From an uncultured Geobacter sp. (lineage in GTDB: Bacteria > Desulfobacterota > Desulfuromonadia > Geobacterales > Geobacteraceae): DNA of 56,332 nt. Shown here one piece after another: positions 35,662 to 46,287 of this stretch. A model generated the notes under the pieces. The model saw only the letters and a list, made by a program, of their open reading frames with translations. It had not been told where the DNA came from and did not search any database. Made by a program: the position numbers and the translations under genes. The stretch spans positions 1 through 56,332 of the forward strand of contig CAIWTU010000117.1 in assembly GCA_903915655.1 (NCBI GenBank). Reading direction: 5' to 3'. How positions within the stretch are numbered: the first letter of the stretch is position 1; every line of letters begins with the position of its first letter.

Positions 35662-37069
35662 CTCCCATCTGGATAACAGCGAGGTGAAACCCTCCTCAAT
35701 AACCATTATAGGTGGCGGCCTTGCCGGTTGTGAGGCGGCGTGGCAGGCAGCGAGCCGCAACATTCCGGTGACCCTGTTCGAGATGAAACCAGACACCTTT
35801 TCCCCGGCACATTCCCTCCCCTCACTTGCCGAACTTGTCTGCTCCAATTCCCTGAGGGGCGAATCGCTGGAAAATGCCGTGGGTCTCCTCAAGGAAGAGC
35901 TCCGACAGCTCGGCTCACTCTTTATGGAAGGGGCCTACGCCACCCGCGTACCCGCCGGTGGCGCCCTGGCAGTCGACCGCGAACTCTTCTCGCTATACCT
36001 GTCTCAAAAGATCGAGGCGCATCCGCTGATAACGGTGCGGCGTGAAGAAGTTGTCCGCATCCCTGAAACCGGGATCGTAATCATCGCCTCGGGTCCGCTC
36101 ACCAGCGCTCCGCTCGCGGCTGCAATCGGCGAGTTGACAGGTCCCTATCTCTATTTCTACGACGCCATAGCCCCCATTGTCAGCGCAGCATCACTCGACC
36201 GGAACAAGGTATTTGCAGCATCCCGCTACGGCAAGGGAGATGGGGATGATTACCTCAACTGCCCCATGGATGCCGACCGGTATGACACCTTTGTCAATGA
36301 ACTGCTGAATGCGGAAAAATTTCCGTCCCGGGATTTTGAAAAGGTTATCCATTTTGAAGGATGCATGCCGATTGAGGAAATGGCGAGACGTGGTCATGAA
36401 ACTCTCCGCTACGGACCGATGAAGCCGGTCGGTCTTCTTGACCCGCGCAGCGGGAAAGAGCCGCATGCGGTTGTGCAGCTGCGTCTCGAAAACAGGGATG
36501 CCACCCTCTACAATCTGGTCGGTTTTCAAACCAAACTTACCTATCCGGAGCAGAAGAAAATCTTCCGGCTGATACCAGGGCTCGAACAGGCAGAGTTCGT
36601 ACGACTCGGCTCCATGCACAGGAACACCTTTATCAATTCTCCCCACCTTCTCAGCGACACCCTCTCACTTAAAACCGATCCACGCATCCTTTTTGCCGGC
36701 CAGATCACCGGGGTGGAGGGGTATGTGGAATCGGCCGCCAGCGGCTTCCTTGCCGGGGTCAACGCCGCACTACTGGCTACGGGGAACGTTCTGACGACAC
36801 CCCCGCCAACATCGGCCATCGGCGCTCTTGTCCGCCACATAACCAGCACGGACCATAAACATTTCCAGCCTATGAACGTAAATTATGGCCTCTTCCTGGA
36901 GCTCCCCGGCAGAGTGCACAAAAAAGAGAGGCGGCAGAAACTTGCCGAACGCGCCTTGGTCGCTATGGCTGCATGGCGGGAGCAATTACAATTGCAGGGA
37001 GAGAATTCCCCTGCCGATCCGCGAGCAACCAGAGCAGCCCCGCCAGATGTAAACCATGAACAGGGATAA
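35648..37069 (+). CDS. trmFO: Methylenetetrahydrofolate-tRNA (uracil-5-)-methyltransferase TrmFO
   Basis: This flavoprotein makes m5U54 in tRNA using methylenetetrahydrofolate and NAD(P)H. The FAD-binding start [18 protein letters not shown], the family motif [13 protein letters not shown] and the C-terminal [10 protein letters not shown]-like stretch ([19 protein letters not shown]) identify it. The start ATG 35648 overlaps the topA end by 14 bases; GTG 35630 is an alternative. About 473 residues, slightly longer at the C-terminus than usual (a low-complexity tail). Earlier names are Gid or TrmFO. Confidence 0.95.
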   Translation: MKLSNSHLDNSEVKPSSITIIGGGLAGCEAAWQAASRNIPVTLFEMKPDTFSPAHSLPSLAELVCSNSLRGESLENAVGLLKEELRQLGSLFMEGAYATRVPAGGALAVDRELFSLYLSQKIEAHPLITVRREEVVRIPETGIVIIASGPLTSAPLAAAIGELTGPYLYFYDAIAPIVSAASLDRNKVFAASRYGKGDGDDYLNCPMDADRYDTFVNELLNAEKFPSRDFEKVIHFEGCMPIEEMARRGHETLRYGPMKPVGLLDPRSGKEPHAVVQLRLENRDATLYNLVGFQTKLTYPEQKKIFRLIPGLEQAEFVRLGSMHRNTFINSPHLLSDTLSLKTDPRILFAGQITGVEGYVESAASGFLAGVNAALLATGNVLTTPPPTSAIGALVRHITSTDHKHFQPMNVNYGLFLELPGRVHKKERRQKLAERALVAMAAWREQLQLQGENSPADPRATRAAPPDVNHEQG

Positions 37070-37835
37070 AAATAACCAGGAAATATCGGTAATCGGCAGG
37101 CTCTTTTCTCTGGAAGCGCTGCTGGTTGTTATGGGGGTTCTCTCCCTCGCTTCCGGAATATTCGTCCAGGATACCGTCAGGTTATCCCTTGGGGCCTCGA
37201 TTCTCGGGGGACTGGCTTTACTGGTTTTTTTTAGAAGAAAGGGAAAAAGAAGAATGCATCACACCCCCTCGAATATTATCCTCGCTTCAGCATCACCCCG
37301 CCGGGCGGAGCTGCTCGATTCCGCAGGAATTAAGTTCCGGGTACTTCCGAGCGGCATTCCCGAGGATACCCTTTCGGGAGAGAGACCGGAAGAGCACGTA
37401 GTACGACTGGCTCGCGAAAAGGCTCTCGACGTAGCGAAAAAGAGTGACGGCCGCTTCTTTATAGGTGCAGATACGGTTGTGGTATGCGAAGGAGAAATCA
37501 TGGGGAAACCGGCTGACAGCCTCGACGCAGAACGTATGCTCGAAAAGCTTTCCGGGGTCGGCCATGAGGTAATTACCGGTTTTGCCTTGTACGACAAGGA
37601 GAAGGATGCCTTAAACGGAGAGGCGGTCAAAACCAGGGTTTACTTCAAGACCCTGAACAGTGAAGAAATACGCGTCTACATTGCATCAGGCTGCCCGTTA
37701 GACAAGGCAGGCGCCTACGCCATTCAGGGTGGGGCCGCATATATGATCAGGAAAATCGAGGGATCGTATTCGAATGTCGTAGGACTGCCGCTCTGCGAGG
37801 TTGTCGAGGCCTTGCACAAGGCAGGGGCTATTTAG
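37056..37835 (+). CDS. maf: Maf-like nucleotide pyrophosphatase with N-terminal membrane hairpin
   Basis: Residues 67-259 are a complete Maf (septum-formation inhibitor-like) nucleoside triphosphate pyrophosphatase: [39 protein letters not shown] and [12 protein letters not shown]. The first 66 residues form two predicted membrane helices (about 16-37 and 43-60) followed by the basic stretch RRKGKRR. A separate start at ATG 37254 (residue 67) is possible, with gaaagggaaaaagaag upstream, so the cell may make a membrane-anchored form, a free form or both. It overlaps the end of trmFO by 14 bases. Confidence 0.85.
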   Translation: MNRDKNNQEISVIGRLFSLEALLVVMGVLSLASGIFVQDTVRLSLGASILGGLALLVFFRRKGKRRMHHTPSNIILASASPRRAELLDSAGIKFRVLPSGIPEDTLSGERPEEHVVRLAREKALDVAKKSDGRFFIGADTVVVCEGEIMGKPADSLDAERMLEKLSGVGHEVITGFALYDKEKDALNGEAVKTRVYFKTLNSEEIRVYIASGCPLDKAGAYAIQGGAAYMIRKIEGSYSNVVGLPLCEVVEALHKAGAI

Positions 37836-37938
37836 TTTAACATCCGGAAACTCCGTATCTGAAACTATTCAAATTGTCTTCCTCGGGTTCACGGATCATT
37901 ACGCTCAACGCAGAATTTGTTCAGGGTCGGGTTACCAT

Positions 37939-38622
37939 ATGTCTATAGCCACAAACATATACGAAATCAATCGCAGGATAAGCTCTGCTGCCCTCAGGGT
38001 CGGTCGCGATCCGGCAACTATCCGTCTGGTCGCCGCTTCCAAGACCTGGCCCGCAGAAGGCGTTACAGAGGCTGCAGAGGCGGGTCAACTGATTTTCGGT
38101 GAAAACTATGTCCAGGAATTACTGGCAAAGGCACTCCATGTAAAGGAACCGATTGAATGGCACTTCATAGGCGCCCTGCAGAGCAACAAGGTAAAACAGC
38201 TTGCAGGGGTTGTATCGTTGATCCATTCCGTAGACCGGCTTTCCCTTGCAGAGGAGATCGAAAAACAGTGGGGTAAACTCGGAGAGCTTTGCAACGTGCT
38301 CGTTGAGGTGAATCTCTCCGGAGAAGAGACCAAATCGGGCACATCCTCGGCTGAAGCCGCAAGGCTTGTCCGGGAGGTTGCCCGGCTTCCGCATCTCCGG
38401 ATCAGAGGTTTGATGACCATGCCCCAGTTTTTTGACCAGCCAGAGGAGGCACGTCTCTCCTTTCGGTCATTGAGAGAGCTTTCGGAAATTATAACCGCCG
38501 AGAACATCCCCAATGTCGAGATGGATGAACTTTCGATGGGGATGTCTGGTGATTTCGAGGTTGCCGTCGAAGAAGGCGCTACACTGGTGAGGGTTGGAAC
38601 TGCGATCTTCGGGTATCGCTAG
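37939..38622 (+). CDS. yggS: YggS-family PLP-binding protein
   Basis: A 227-residue PLP homeostasis protein (PLPBP/YggS) with the PLP lysine in LVAASKTWP, the motif GENYVQELLAKA, WHFIGALQSNKVK and the terminal LSMGMSGDFEVAVEEGATLVRVGTAIFG (cited in pieces). Start ATG 37939 makes the usual length; the longer frame to 37801 overlaps maf. Convergent with lptD, 24 bases apart. Confidence 0.93.
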   Translation: MSIATNIYEINRRISSAALRVGRDPATIRLVAASKTWPAEGVTEAAEAGQLIFGENYVQELLAKALHVKEPIEWHFIGALQSNKVKQLAGVVSLIHSVDRLSLAEEIEKQWGKLGELCNVLVEVNLSGEETKSGTSSAEAARLVREVARLPHLRIRGLMTMPQFFDQPEEARLSFRSLRELSEIITAENIPNVEMDELSMGMSGDFEVAVEEGATLVRVGTAIFGYR

Positions 38623-38646
38623 GCGACTGCAAGCTCCCCCGCGCAA

Positions 38647-40713
38647 TCAGAAAGCCTTTATCTTGGCAAGTGGGCCAAGACCGGCCATGGTAAAGTTTAC
38701 GAAGAAATTCCGATTACCCCGCCTCTCCCCGTAGGAAAAGATTATCCCCCAGCACTGTTGCTTGTATTCGATGGAATAATAGGATTCCAGCATTGACCCA
38801 CTGTCAACCGAGTAACGTCCGTTAAAATTGAGCAGAAAAGGCTTCAGCAGGGCAACCGACACCTTTCCCTCCAGGTACTCGAACTGGGTACGCGTGAAAT
38901 GATAGCCCGCCGAGACCAGGTTCCCTTTGTCGTCAGCGACATTGACGGCGACTTCCGTGCTGGAAAAGTTGGTTCGATTGGGATTGTAACGACTGTCGGT
39001 CATAAAAGAAAGGTGCTTGAGAGGTTTAATCTGCGCCTCAATCCTTATGTCGGAGAAAGGGTCAAGATCTTGGTACGCTGTAAGAAGGTCACGACGGGAA
39101 CCGCTGAAGTCATAACCCTGAGAAAGTTTCAGGTAGGCAAGGGTACGGTAGTCGGAAGTTTCATCGCCGGAAACAAATTTGCCGGTAAGATAGTTTGTAA
39201 TAGAATATGTAGCCATATTCTGCGCGACAACTCTGTCGTTGTAATCAAAAAACGGGAGCGAGGACTGGTCTCCTTTAGCCAGATAGGAGTATCCGACCTC
39301 AGGCATAATAACATGCTGTACCTTGCGCAGGTCTTTCCAGCCAATCTCATAAACCCTTGCCAGGGTGGAAGAAACAGTGAAGCCTCCGTCCATGAGCCCT
39401 GACTCGCGAAAAACCGCAATATTTCCGCCTTCGCCGGTATTATAGAGGCGGGACCTAAAGCCGACCCAGGCTGCGGTCTCCACTTCTTCGACAGGAGTGT
39501 AATAAAACGTCGCCCTCGGGTGCAGATCGACCCGCTGTCCGCTGACTCCCCGCTCACGGTAAAAGTTCGTAAAATTGGAGTCCAGCGAAAAATAGAACGG
39601 AATAGCCCCGAATCTCTGCTTCACGGCGGTAAAAGTAATCAATGGCAGTTTCTGCAGGGTATCCGCGTTGGAAGTGGCTTCCAGATTCTGACTGAGGCGC
39701 AGTTCCGGAGTAAGGGAGAACCTCTGCCATCGTTTTGTCATAAAAATGTTACTGTCGACACTCTTGCGGTTGTAATCCCCGAAGGTTTCGGTGAAATCCC
39801 GATAATAGTTGCGATCCGAAACGTAGCTAAAGTCTGACTTGAACGTTATCGAAGGAGAGAATGCCTCCTGATGCCTCTCGCTGAACTCGCCTCGGAACCT
39901 TTCCTGCTTCGTATCATAGATCAAAAATCCTTTAAAGCTCCCCTCACTGCCGGTTTTCCTTATATATTGATAATCTGCGCCTGCCCCTACCCCCCTCTTG
40001 CTCATGTATTTCAGATTGAACGTAACGTCCTGACTGGGGGAGATTGCCCAATAGAAGGGAACGGAGACATTCGTTCCTGTTATGGTCGAGGTACCTATTA
40101 CCGGGATAAGAAAGCCTGACTGGCGTTCGCGTCTAAGGGGAAAAAGCATATAGGGGAGATAAAGTACCGGCACATCCTTGATATAGAAGAGTACATTCTT
40201 GCCGGACGCGTACTCTCCAAGTGTCACGTCGAGGGTGCTGGCGCTGAACTTCCAGCTTGGGACCTCTCCGTCACAAAAGGTAAAACTCCCTTTGTCGATG
40301 TGATAATCTTCATCCCCCTCCTTTTCCATCTTTTCCCCGCGAAGATGGACATTCGCCTGTTTCATGAAAAGGTAGCCATCCTTTGCCACCCCTTTGCCAC
40401 TCTTAATATCGAGGGTAAGCTGTTCCGTCCGGAGCGTATCGTTATACCGCTTCAGAAAAACCTTTCCCTTGGCTTCCGCAGTATTTTGACCCTGGTTCAG
40501 CAATGCGCTGTCGGCGAAAAGGGTTGCATCGTCCCATTCAAGCTTGACACTTCCTATCGCTTTGTAGCTGTCGCTACTTTTTTCATAGGTCAGGCTATCG
40601 GCTTGAATAGATATTGACCCGGTCTCTTTCTCACTTGCCGCGGCCACGGGACGGGGGGAGAAAGAAACTATCAGGAATAGTAGTGTCAGGAATATGGTCG
40701 AGTATTTTATCAT
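38647..40713 (-). CDS. lptD: LPS-assembly protein LptD
   Basis: A 688-residue outer-membrane protein that inserts lipopolysaccharide at the cell surface with LptE. It has a signal peptide (cleavage near VAAAS), an N-terminal OstA/LptA-like beta-jellyroll (SIQADSLTYEKSSDSYKAIG) and a beta-barrel LptD C-terminus. Only two Cys are seen in the mature protein (FTFCDGE and KQQCWGI), fewer than the four of E. coli LptD, so the disulfide pattern must differ. It ends the trpA-accD-folC-lptD row, 12 bases after folC. Confidence 0.92.
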   Translation of the reverse strand: MIKYSTIFLTLLFLIVSFSPRPVAAASEKETGSISIQADSLTYEKSSDSYKAIGSVKLEWDDATLFADSALLNQGQNTAEAKGKVFLKRYNDTLRTEQLTLDIKSGKGVAKDGYLFMKQANVHLRGEKMEKEGDEDYHIDKGSFTFCDGEVPSWKFSASTLDVTLGEYASGKNVLFYIKDVPVLYLPYMLFPLRRERQSGFLIPVIGTSTITGTNVSVPFYWAISPSQDVTFNLKYMSKRGVGAGADYQYIRKTGSEGSFKGFLIYDTKQERFRGEFSERHQEAFSPSITFKSDFSYVSDRNYYRDFTETFGDYNRKSVDSNIFMTKRWQRFSLTPELRLSQNLEATSNADTLQKLPLITFTAVKQRFGAIPFYFSLDSNFTNFYRERGVSGQRVDLHPRATFYYTPVEEVETAAWVGFRSRLYNTGEGGNIAVFRESGLMDGGFTVSSTLARVYEIGWKDLRKVQHVIMPEVGYSYLAKGDQSSLPFFDYNDRVVAQNMATYSITNYLTGKFVSGDETSDYRTLAYLKLSQGYDFSGSRRDLLTAYQDLDPFSDIRIEAQIKPLKHLSFMTDSRYNPNRTNFSSTEVAVNVADDKGNLVSAGYHFTRTQFEYLEGKVSVALLKPFLLNFNGRYSVDSGSMLESYYSIEYKQQCWGIIFSYGERRGNRNFFVNFTMAGLGPLAKIKAF

Positions 40714-40725
40714 AGATACAGGGGG

Positions 40726-42000
40726 TTACCCTCTGAAAGGTTCGAATTTTTCCGACAAGAGTAGGGCCCTTGCTTCACCTGCAGTATAGAGTGAGCCGCA
40801 GACAAGAATAAGGTCCCGTGACTCCGCCATCCGCAGTGCAATTTCCAGACCTTCAGCAACAGATCCTCCGTCAATGACGTTTACTCCCGCAGTCCGGCAG
40901 AGAGAGGCAAGCTTTTCAGAGGAAAAGGCGCGAGGAATACAGGGAGAGACCGTTATCACCTGATCAACCAGCGGCAGGAGTGAATCCAGAATTCCCTGAA
41001 CGTCCTTGCTCTCCATGATTCCGGCAACCAGGATGAGTCTTTCATGAGGGACCTCCAAGAGGGCTTCAGCCAAAGCTGCCGCACCTGCCGGGTTATGAGC
41101 TCCATCAAGAAGTATCCGTTCAGGAACGGTCAACAGTTCCATCCTGCCAGGCCAGAAGGCCGCCTCTACCCCCACCCTTGCCGCGCCCTGGTCAACCCCG
41201 AGGCCCGAAGCGGAAAGGAGCTCCGCAGCAAAAAGCGCAGAAGCCGCATTTACCATCTGGTAACGTCCGCCGATACCGGGCTTGAGACCGTGCATGATCC
41301 AGTTCAGACCAGAGTAATCGAGCCTCCCCTCTTGCCAGAACGAAAAAAAATCCTTGCCGAAACAGAATAGCGGAGAGTGGAGTAGGCCGGAGAGATCATT
41401 GATCACGGCCAGAGCCTCCGGCGATTGCACCGAAGTGACTACAGGGCGGCCAGGCTTTATTATCCCCCCCTTTTCCCCGGCAACCAGGGAAATAGTTTCC
41501 CCCAGATATTCGCAATGGTCAAGGGCAATAGGAGTAATGATAGAAAGGAGTCCTGAAGCCACATTGGTTGCATCAAGACGCCCCCCCATGCCGACTTCCA
41601 TAATTGCCGCATCTACTTTCTCTTCGGCAAAATAGAGATAGGCCATTGCAGTAGCCAGTTCAAAAAATGTGGTTCCTGGAGGCGCGGCTGCAATTACCCT
41701 CTCCGCCACGGAAACAACGTCCGACTCGGTTATTTCGACTCCGTTTATACGGAACCGTTCCGTAAAGTGAATCAGGTGGGGTGACGAAAACAACCCGACC
41801 CTGTATCCTCCCGAAGTGAGAATTGCCGAAAGGAAGGCTGCCGTAGAGCCTTTGCCATTGGTGCCGGCCAGATGGATGACATTCAACCTCTTCTCCGGAT
41901 TTGACAGCCTGTTCAGGAGAGTTCGTATCCTTTCAAGTCCGGGCTTCATTCCGAAACGTCCGAGGGAGTAGATATATGTGAGAAGATCCCGATAGGTCAT
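40726..42000 (-). CDS. folC: Bifunctional folylpolyglutamate/dihydrofolate synthase
   Basis: A 424-residue Mur-ligase-type enzyme that adds glutamate to folates. It has the ATP loop GTNGKGSTAAF, the motif SSPHLIHFTERFRINGVEI, and DGAHNPAGAAALAEALLE. Length is typical. It is 11 bases behind accD and 12 bases ahead of lptD. Confidence 0.95.
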   Translation of the reverse strand: MTYRDLLTYIYSLGRFGMKPGLERIRTLLNRLSNPEKRLNVIHLAGTNGKGSTAAFLSAILTSGGYRVGLFSSPHLIHFTERFRINGVEITESDVVSVAERVIAAAPPGTTFFELATAMAYLYFAEEKVDAAIMEVGMGGRLDATNVASGLLSIITPIALDHCEYLGETISLVAGEKGGIIKPGRPVVTSVQSPEALAVINDLSGLLHSPLFCFGKDFFSFWQEGRLDYSGLNWIMHGLKPGIGGRYQMVNAASALFAAELLSASGLGVDQGAARVGVEAAFWPGRMELLTVPERILLDGAHNPAGAAALAEALLEVPHERLILVAGIMESKDVQGILDSLLPLVDQVITVSPCIPRAFSSEKLASLCRTAGVNVIDGGSVAEGLEIALRMAESRDLILVCGSLYTAGEARALLLSEKFEPFRG

Positions 42001-42011
42001 GGGTAAAAAAA

Positions 42012-42857
42012 TCAGTGCGACAGCATCTTTAATACACGGGCTATCGTCTGCTTCAGCTCTTTCCTTGGGACAATGATATCGATCATGCCATGCTCAAGAA
42101 GATATTCGGCCCGCTGGAACCCTTCGGGGAGTTTTTGCCTGATGGTCTGCTCTATGACCCGTGGTCCGGCAAAACCGATCAAGGCCTTCGGTTCTGCCAT
42201 ATTGACGTCCCCCAGCATGGCAAAACTGGCCGTCACCCCTCCTGTCGTAGGGTCGGTGAGGACCGAGATATAGGGCAGACACTGTTTGCGCAATTTCGCC
42301 AGGGCCGCCGAGGTCTTCGCCATTTGCATAAGAGAAAGAATACTTTCCTGCATCCGCGCCCCCCCGGATGCAGAAAATATGACCACGGGAGTACCGCTTT
42401 TTATGGCGCGCTCGACAAGTCTGGTAATCTTCTCCCCCACGACACTCCCCATGCTGCCACCCATGAACGAGAATTCGAAGGCTGCAACCTGGACAGGGAC
42501 TCCGTCAATAGTTCCCGCGCAGGAGATGACGGCTTCCTTCGTATTACCCTTCGCAATAGCGGCATCTATCCGCTCCTGGTAGCTCTTGGAATCCCTGAAA
42601 TCAAGAAAATCTACCGGCTGCATATCTGCGTCGAATTCCACGCCGCTCCCCTCGTCAAGAATAATCTCCAACCGCCTCTTCGCCGTGACACGGAAGTGAT
42701 GGTCGCATTTCGGGCATACATTCAGATTGATCTCTATCTCCTTAGAGTAGATAACCCCCTGACAGGACGGACATTTTGTCCAGAGCCCTTCCGGCACATG
42801 AACCCTCTTTCCTTCCTTACGAAGAAGCGGCGCCTTTTCCTTTTTGAACCAGCTCAT
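42012..42857 (-). CDS. accD: Acetyl-CoA carboxylase carboxyltransferase subunit beta
   Basis: A 281-residue subunit with AccA forming the carboxyltransferase that makes malonyl-CoA. The zinc ribbon is CPSCQG ... CPKCDHH (residues about 29-51). The crotonase-like core includes SASGGARMQESILSLMQMAK and TDPTTGGVTASFAMLGD. Tightly spaced: 4 bases after trpA and 11 before folC. Confidence 0.97.
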   Translation of the reverse strand: MSWFKKEKAPLLRKEGKRVHVPEGLWTKCPSCQGVIYSKEIEINLNVCPKCDHHFRVTAKRRLEIILDEGSGVEFDADMQPVDFLDFRDSKSYQERIDAAIAKGNTKEAVISCAGTIDGVPVQVAAFEFSFMGGSMGSVVGEKITRLVERAIKSGTPVVIFSASGGARMQESILSLMQMAKTSAALAKLRKQCLPYISVLTDPTTGGVTASFAMLGDVNMAEPKALIGFAGPRVIEQTIRQKLPEGFQRAEYLLEHGMIDIIVPRKELKQTIARVLKMLSH

Positions 42858-42861
42858 ATCC

Positions 42862-43662
42862 TTACCCCTTGATGCCCGCTTTCAGAGAGGAGACAAAATT
42901 CACGACATTTTTCTTAAGCTCTTCCCCCTGATAATTTTCAAAGTATTTAACCAGGGCGCTTCCGACCACAACCCCATCAGCAAATGAAGCAACCTCTCCT
43001 GCCTGTTCCGGAGTGGATATGCCGAATCCGACAATTACCGGCAGATGGCTCTTCTCCATTATTTTCCCGACCTCTTCGGGGAGGGATGAAGAAACATCTT
43101 TTCGGGCGCCCGTTACACCAGTGACCGAGACATAGTAAATAAAACCACGCCCCGATTTCAGCGCCCTGTTTATCCTCTCATCGCTTGATGTCGGCGCCAG
43201 AAGGGAAATGATATCGAGCCCCTTGCTACGGGCAACCAGGGTAAACCCTTCCTTTTCGGCTTCCTCAGGCGGCAAGTCCACCAGAAGAACCCCATCGACA
43301 CCCGAGGCAACGGCTTCCGCCGCAAAGCGCTCCGTTCCGTACAGGTAGACAGGATTATAATACCCCATCAGGACTATCGGTATCTCCGTCTGCCCCCTCA
43401 CCGATTTCACCATTTCCAGTATAAGCGGCAGGGTCGTGCCTGCTGCAAGGGCCCTTTCCGAGGAAAGCTGGATAGTCGGGCCATCGGCCATCGGGTCGGA
43501 AAAGGGAACGCCAAGTTCAATAATGTCCGCGCCTGCCTTATCCATCGCCAAGATCAGCTCTGCGGTGGTTGCCAGATCGGGATCTCCGGCCGTAATAAAA
43601 ACTGTCAGGGCCTTTTCACCCGCCCCTTTTAATTTTTCGAATCTCTTCTGAATTCTGCTCAT
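42862..43662 (-). CDS. trpA: Tryptophan synthase alpha chain
   Basis: A 266-residue TIM-barrel subunit that splits indole-glycerol phosphate. Catalytic Glu is in [16 protein letters not shown] and Asp in [24 protein letters not shown] is the phosphate-binding region. trpB is not immediately upstream; instead the chemoreceptor gene ends 13 bases before it. Expression must come from that gene's transcript or a promoter inside it. Confidence 0.96.
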   Translation of the reverse strand: MSRIQKRFEKLKGAGEKALTVFITAGDPDLATTAELILAMDKAGADIIELGVPFSDPMADGPTIQLSSERALAAGTTLPLILEMVKSVRGQTEIPIVLMGYYNPVYLYGTERFAAEAVASGVDGVLLVDLPPEEAEKEGFTLVARSKGLDIISLLAPTSSDERINRALKSGRGFIYYVSVTGVTGARKDVSSSLPEEVGKIMEKSHLPVIVGFGISTPEQAGEVASFADGVVVGSALVKYFENYQGEELKKNVVNFVSSLKAGIKG

Positions 43663-43675
43663 TGGCTGCGCCTGC

Positions 43676-45841
43676 CTATCCTTTCAGCCTGAAACTGCTG
43701 ATATCTTTTTCGATTTTTTCTATCTGCACTGCGAGCCCTGTCACGGTGTCATCCAGAACCGTAACCGCCTCGAAATTCTCATCCGTCGACTTCTGTATTT
43801 CCTCCACCGCATAGACAATCTGCTCACTTCCCTTTGCCTGTTCATCACAGGCACGCTTGATCTGCCGGATCATATTTGTTATATTTTCTGTCGACTCGGC
43901 AATCAGCCCCCCCACCTTGCTCTGTTCCCGGGTCGAGGAGCGCACCTGACAGGTAAGCCCTTTCATCCTCTCAACGGCAGTCATAATAAGTTCGCTCCCC
44001 CTGGTCTGCTCACGGGTAGCGCTTGCAATCTGCATGATCATGTCGGTAACATGCTCAACGGAAGCCCTTATCCTCTGGCTTCCTTCTGCCTGCTCAGCGG
44101 CGGCCTTGGCAATTTCACCAACCTGATCGGTCGACATTTTTACACCCTGGACGATCTTGTTAAGGGCCTCCCCCGATTTTTGCGACAACGACTCTCCATC
44201 TGCAATGCTCTTCTCTGCCTGATCTATCGCGTCAACCGCACGACGCGTCTCTTCCTGCACACCCTTGATAAGCTGTGCTATCTCGCGGGTAGATCTGCTG
44301 GTTCGATCGGCCAATTCCCTTATCTCATCGGCGACAACCGCAAACCCCTTGCCCTGATCGCCCGCCTGTGCGGCAATGATAGCGGCATTCAGCGCCAACA
44401 GGTTGGTCTGCTCGGCCACCTCATCGATTACCGAAAGGATAGCGCCAATGTCATTGGCCCTCCTAGACAAGGTTACAATCACCTCGGAGGTAATCCCAGA
44501 GGAACGCCTTATTTCCTGCATCCCCTTTATGGTAGCCTCGACGGAGGTCTTACCCTCCTCGGCGTCACGCTGTACCTTCTCGGATATGGCTGCAGAATTT
44601 ATGGTATTCTTCTCTACCTGCCGGATGGACGAATCCATCTGCACGACAGAAGAGGCTGTTACTGCGGAAGAATCTATCAGACTCTGCACGCTGATGCCGA
44701 TCTGCTTGATTGCAGCGGTCATTTCGACGATGGACGACGTAACATCCTCAACGGTTTGCGCCAGGGTTTCAACGTTTATGGCAACCTCTTCGACGCTGGC
44801 GGCCATCTCCAGTATCGAGGAGGAGTTCTCAGAGGCAGAGAAGGAGAGGCTGTCAACACCCTGTGCGACCCCTCTGACCGAAGCATTTATCTCCATGATA
44901 GCAGCAGATGTCTCGCTTATCCGGTTTGCCTTGACCTCGGACCCATTGCTGACCCTCCTGGCTGTCTCGGAAATGGTCCGGGAGATGCGGGTCAATTCCT
45001 TGATGACGGAATGATTTCTCTCGATCAGCGAACTGAAACATCCGACCATACCGTTGAACGAATTGGCCAGATTGGCAATTTCATCCTCTGATGTAACCGG
45101 AAAATCAACTGCGAGATCGCCATCGAGGGCAGCTCTCGCAATCTCCGATCCTTTTACGATGGGACGGGTGATCCCGGTCAAGATTCCCCAAAGTAACAGG
45201 AGGACAAGGAGCACGACTATCACGCTCGAAACGAATGTCGAAATAATAGCCTGCCTGACCAGCAGAGCTCTCTTCGCTGTCAGCATATCGGCTTCCGCTT
45301 TCAGGGTAGTCAGCATCCCTTCCAGCTGCCCGGAAATTTTCTCATATCTGGCAGCCTGAATAGTCGCAGCCACTCCCCTGGCGCGCAACAGGTCTCCCCT
45401 TTGCACTGCGGGCAAGAGTTCATTCGCCGAGGTTGAGGCCAACTCGCTCCAGGTCCCCTCTGTCTCGAGCAGAGCCGATCTGAATTTCGGATCTTCAGTA
45501 TGCCTCAATATCGCCGCAAATCCGGAATCTATACTTTTGTTGAGCCCTTTCAGAAACGAGCGGGTCCGCTCCCCCCTAGCAGCGTCGGTTTCTTCAACCA
45601 GATTGACTTCCGTCGCACGCGCCTTTTGTATGTCGGCATTCAGACGTAATACATTTCCAAGAGTTCCCCTTACATTTTCCAACCTTACGTAGCTGTTGCC
45701 ACCTGTCCCTACCTCTTTCAGGAGAGTTGAACCTCTCGCCATAAGGAGAATAAAGCCGATGGTTACTATCGATAAAACAGCGAAGAGCTTTGTTCCAAGT
45801 TTCATTTTCCTGCCGAATAACAGAACATCAATAAAACCCAT
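43676..45841 (-). CDS. Methyl-accepting chemotaxis protein
   Basis: A 721-residue chemoreceptor. An N-terminal helix (about 20-38) and a second helix (about 200-220) flank a four-helix-type periplasmic domain; a HAMP domain follows ([20 protein letters not shown]). The long cytoplasmic coiled coil carries the tip sequence [20 protein letters not shown] and [20 protein letters not shown]. The AAIIAAQAG form, where most receptors have AAIEAARAG, is typical of the longer-heptad receptor classes common in Geobacter. Start ATG 45841 follows ggagg by six bases. Ligand unknown. Confidence 0.92.
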   Translation of the reverse strand: MGFIDVLLFGRKMKLGTKLFAVLSIVTIGFILLMARGSTLLKEVGTGGNSYVRLENVRGTLGNVLRLNADIQKARATEVNLVEETDAARGERTRSFLKGLNKSIDSGFAAILRHTEDPKFRSALLETEGTWSELASTSANELLPAVQRGDLLRARGVAATIQAARYEKISGQLEGMLTTLKAEADMLTAKRALLVRQAIISTFVSSVIVVLLVLLLLWGILTGITRPIVKGSEIARAALDGDLAVDFPVTSEDEIANLANSFNGMVGCFSSLIERNHSVIKELTRISRTISETARRVSNGSEVKANRISETSAAIMEINASVRGVAQGVDSLSFSASENSSSILEMAASVEEVAINVETLAQTVEDVTSSIVEMTAAIKQIGISVQSLIDSSAVTASSVVQMDSSIRQVEKNTINSAAISEKVQRDAEEGKTSVEATIKGMQEIRRSSGITSEVIVTLSRRANDIGAILSVIDEVAEQTNLLALNAAIIAAQAGDQGKGFAVVADEIRELADRTSRSTREIAQLIKGVQEETRRAVDAIDQAEKSIADGESLSQKSGEALNKIVQGVKMSTDQVGEIAKAAAEQAEGSQRIRASVEHVTDMIMQIASATREQTRGSELIMTAVERMKGLTCQVRSSTREQSKVGGLIAESTENITNMIRQIKRACDEQAKGSEQIVYAVEEIQKSTDENFEAVTVLDDTVTGLAVQIEKIEKDISSFRLKG

Positions 45842-46137
45842 CCTGTTCCTCCCAACCTGGCATGCCGTACTCAGAACATTTATGCATGGCACGGAAAGTG
45901 CCGGAAATATCAGAAAACCTGTGCACTTGTAGCATCAGCGGCTCTTTTTTTCAAGGTAAAAATAGCCAAGTCGCCTCTTACCGGAAAAGAGGATTCAGTT
46001 GCGCTTCTCGACAGCTAAAGGGAGGATCTCCTTTGCCGGAGAGATCGGGAGGGAGAAATGCATAGATCTTTCCGGCGGAATTTTGAAGCGAAGATGCGCG
46101 CGATCCCTCTGCAATATTATACTGGATAAGATTATCA
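45842..46137. other. Intergenic gap between the chemoreceptor gene and selC
   Basis: It should contain the promoter of the minus-strand chemoreceptor gene. A small hairpin ggcacggaaagtgcc lies about 45890-45904. No gene, RNA or clear sigma-54 or sigma-28 box was recognised. Confidence 0.35.
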
Positions 46138-46165
46138 TTGACTTACGTAGGCCAATATATATAAT
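46138..46165 (+). promoter_or_regulatory. Promoter of the selenocysteine tRNA gene
   Basis: TTGACT (46138-46143), 16 bases, then a perfect TATAAT (46160-46165), about eight bases before the mature tRNA 5' end. Confidence 0.7.
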
Positions 46166-46173
46166 TCGGACAC

Positions 46174-46271
46174 GGAAGCGCGTCAGTCGCTGGTGGGCTG
46201 CCCGGTCTTCAAAACCGGTGTGGGGGGTGAGAAACTTCCCGGGTGGGTTCGATTCCCATGCGCTTCCGCCA
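46174..46271 (+). tRNA. selC: tRNA-Sec (anticodon UCA)
   Basis: A 98-base tRNA with an eight-pair acceptor stem ggaagcgc / gcgcttcc, discriminator g and encoded CCA. The anticodon stem-loop cccggtcttcaaaaccgg has anticodon TCA, the extra arm tggggggtgagaaacttccc is long, and the T arm gtgggttcgattcccat is standard. The long acceptor, long extra arm and UCA anticodon are specific to selenocysteine tRNA. It implies that this organism decodes UGA as selenocysteine; selA, selB and selD are not in the window. The 3' end is directly followed by an integrase relic, so the gene probably served as an integration site. Confidence 0.97.
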
Positions 46272-46287
46272 GATTTTCCCTTTATAA

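Noticed and set aside
44051-45091. 346-residue open frame opposite the chemoreceptor gene
   Set aside because: Heptad repeats give long antisense frames; the minus-strand receptor explains the sequence completely.
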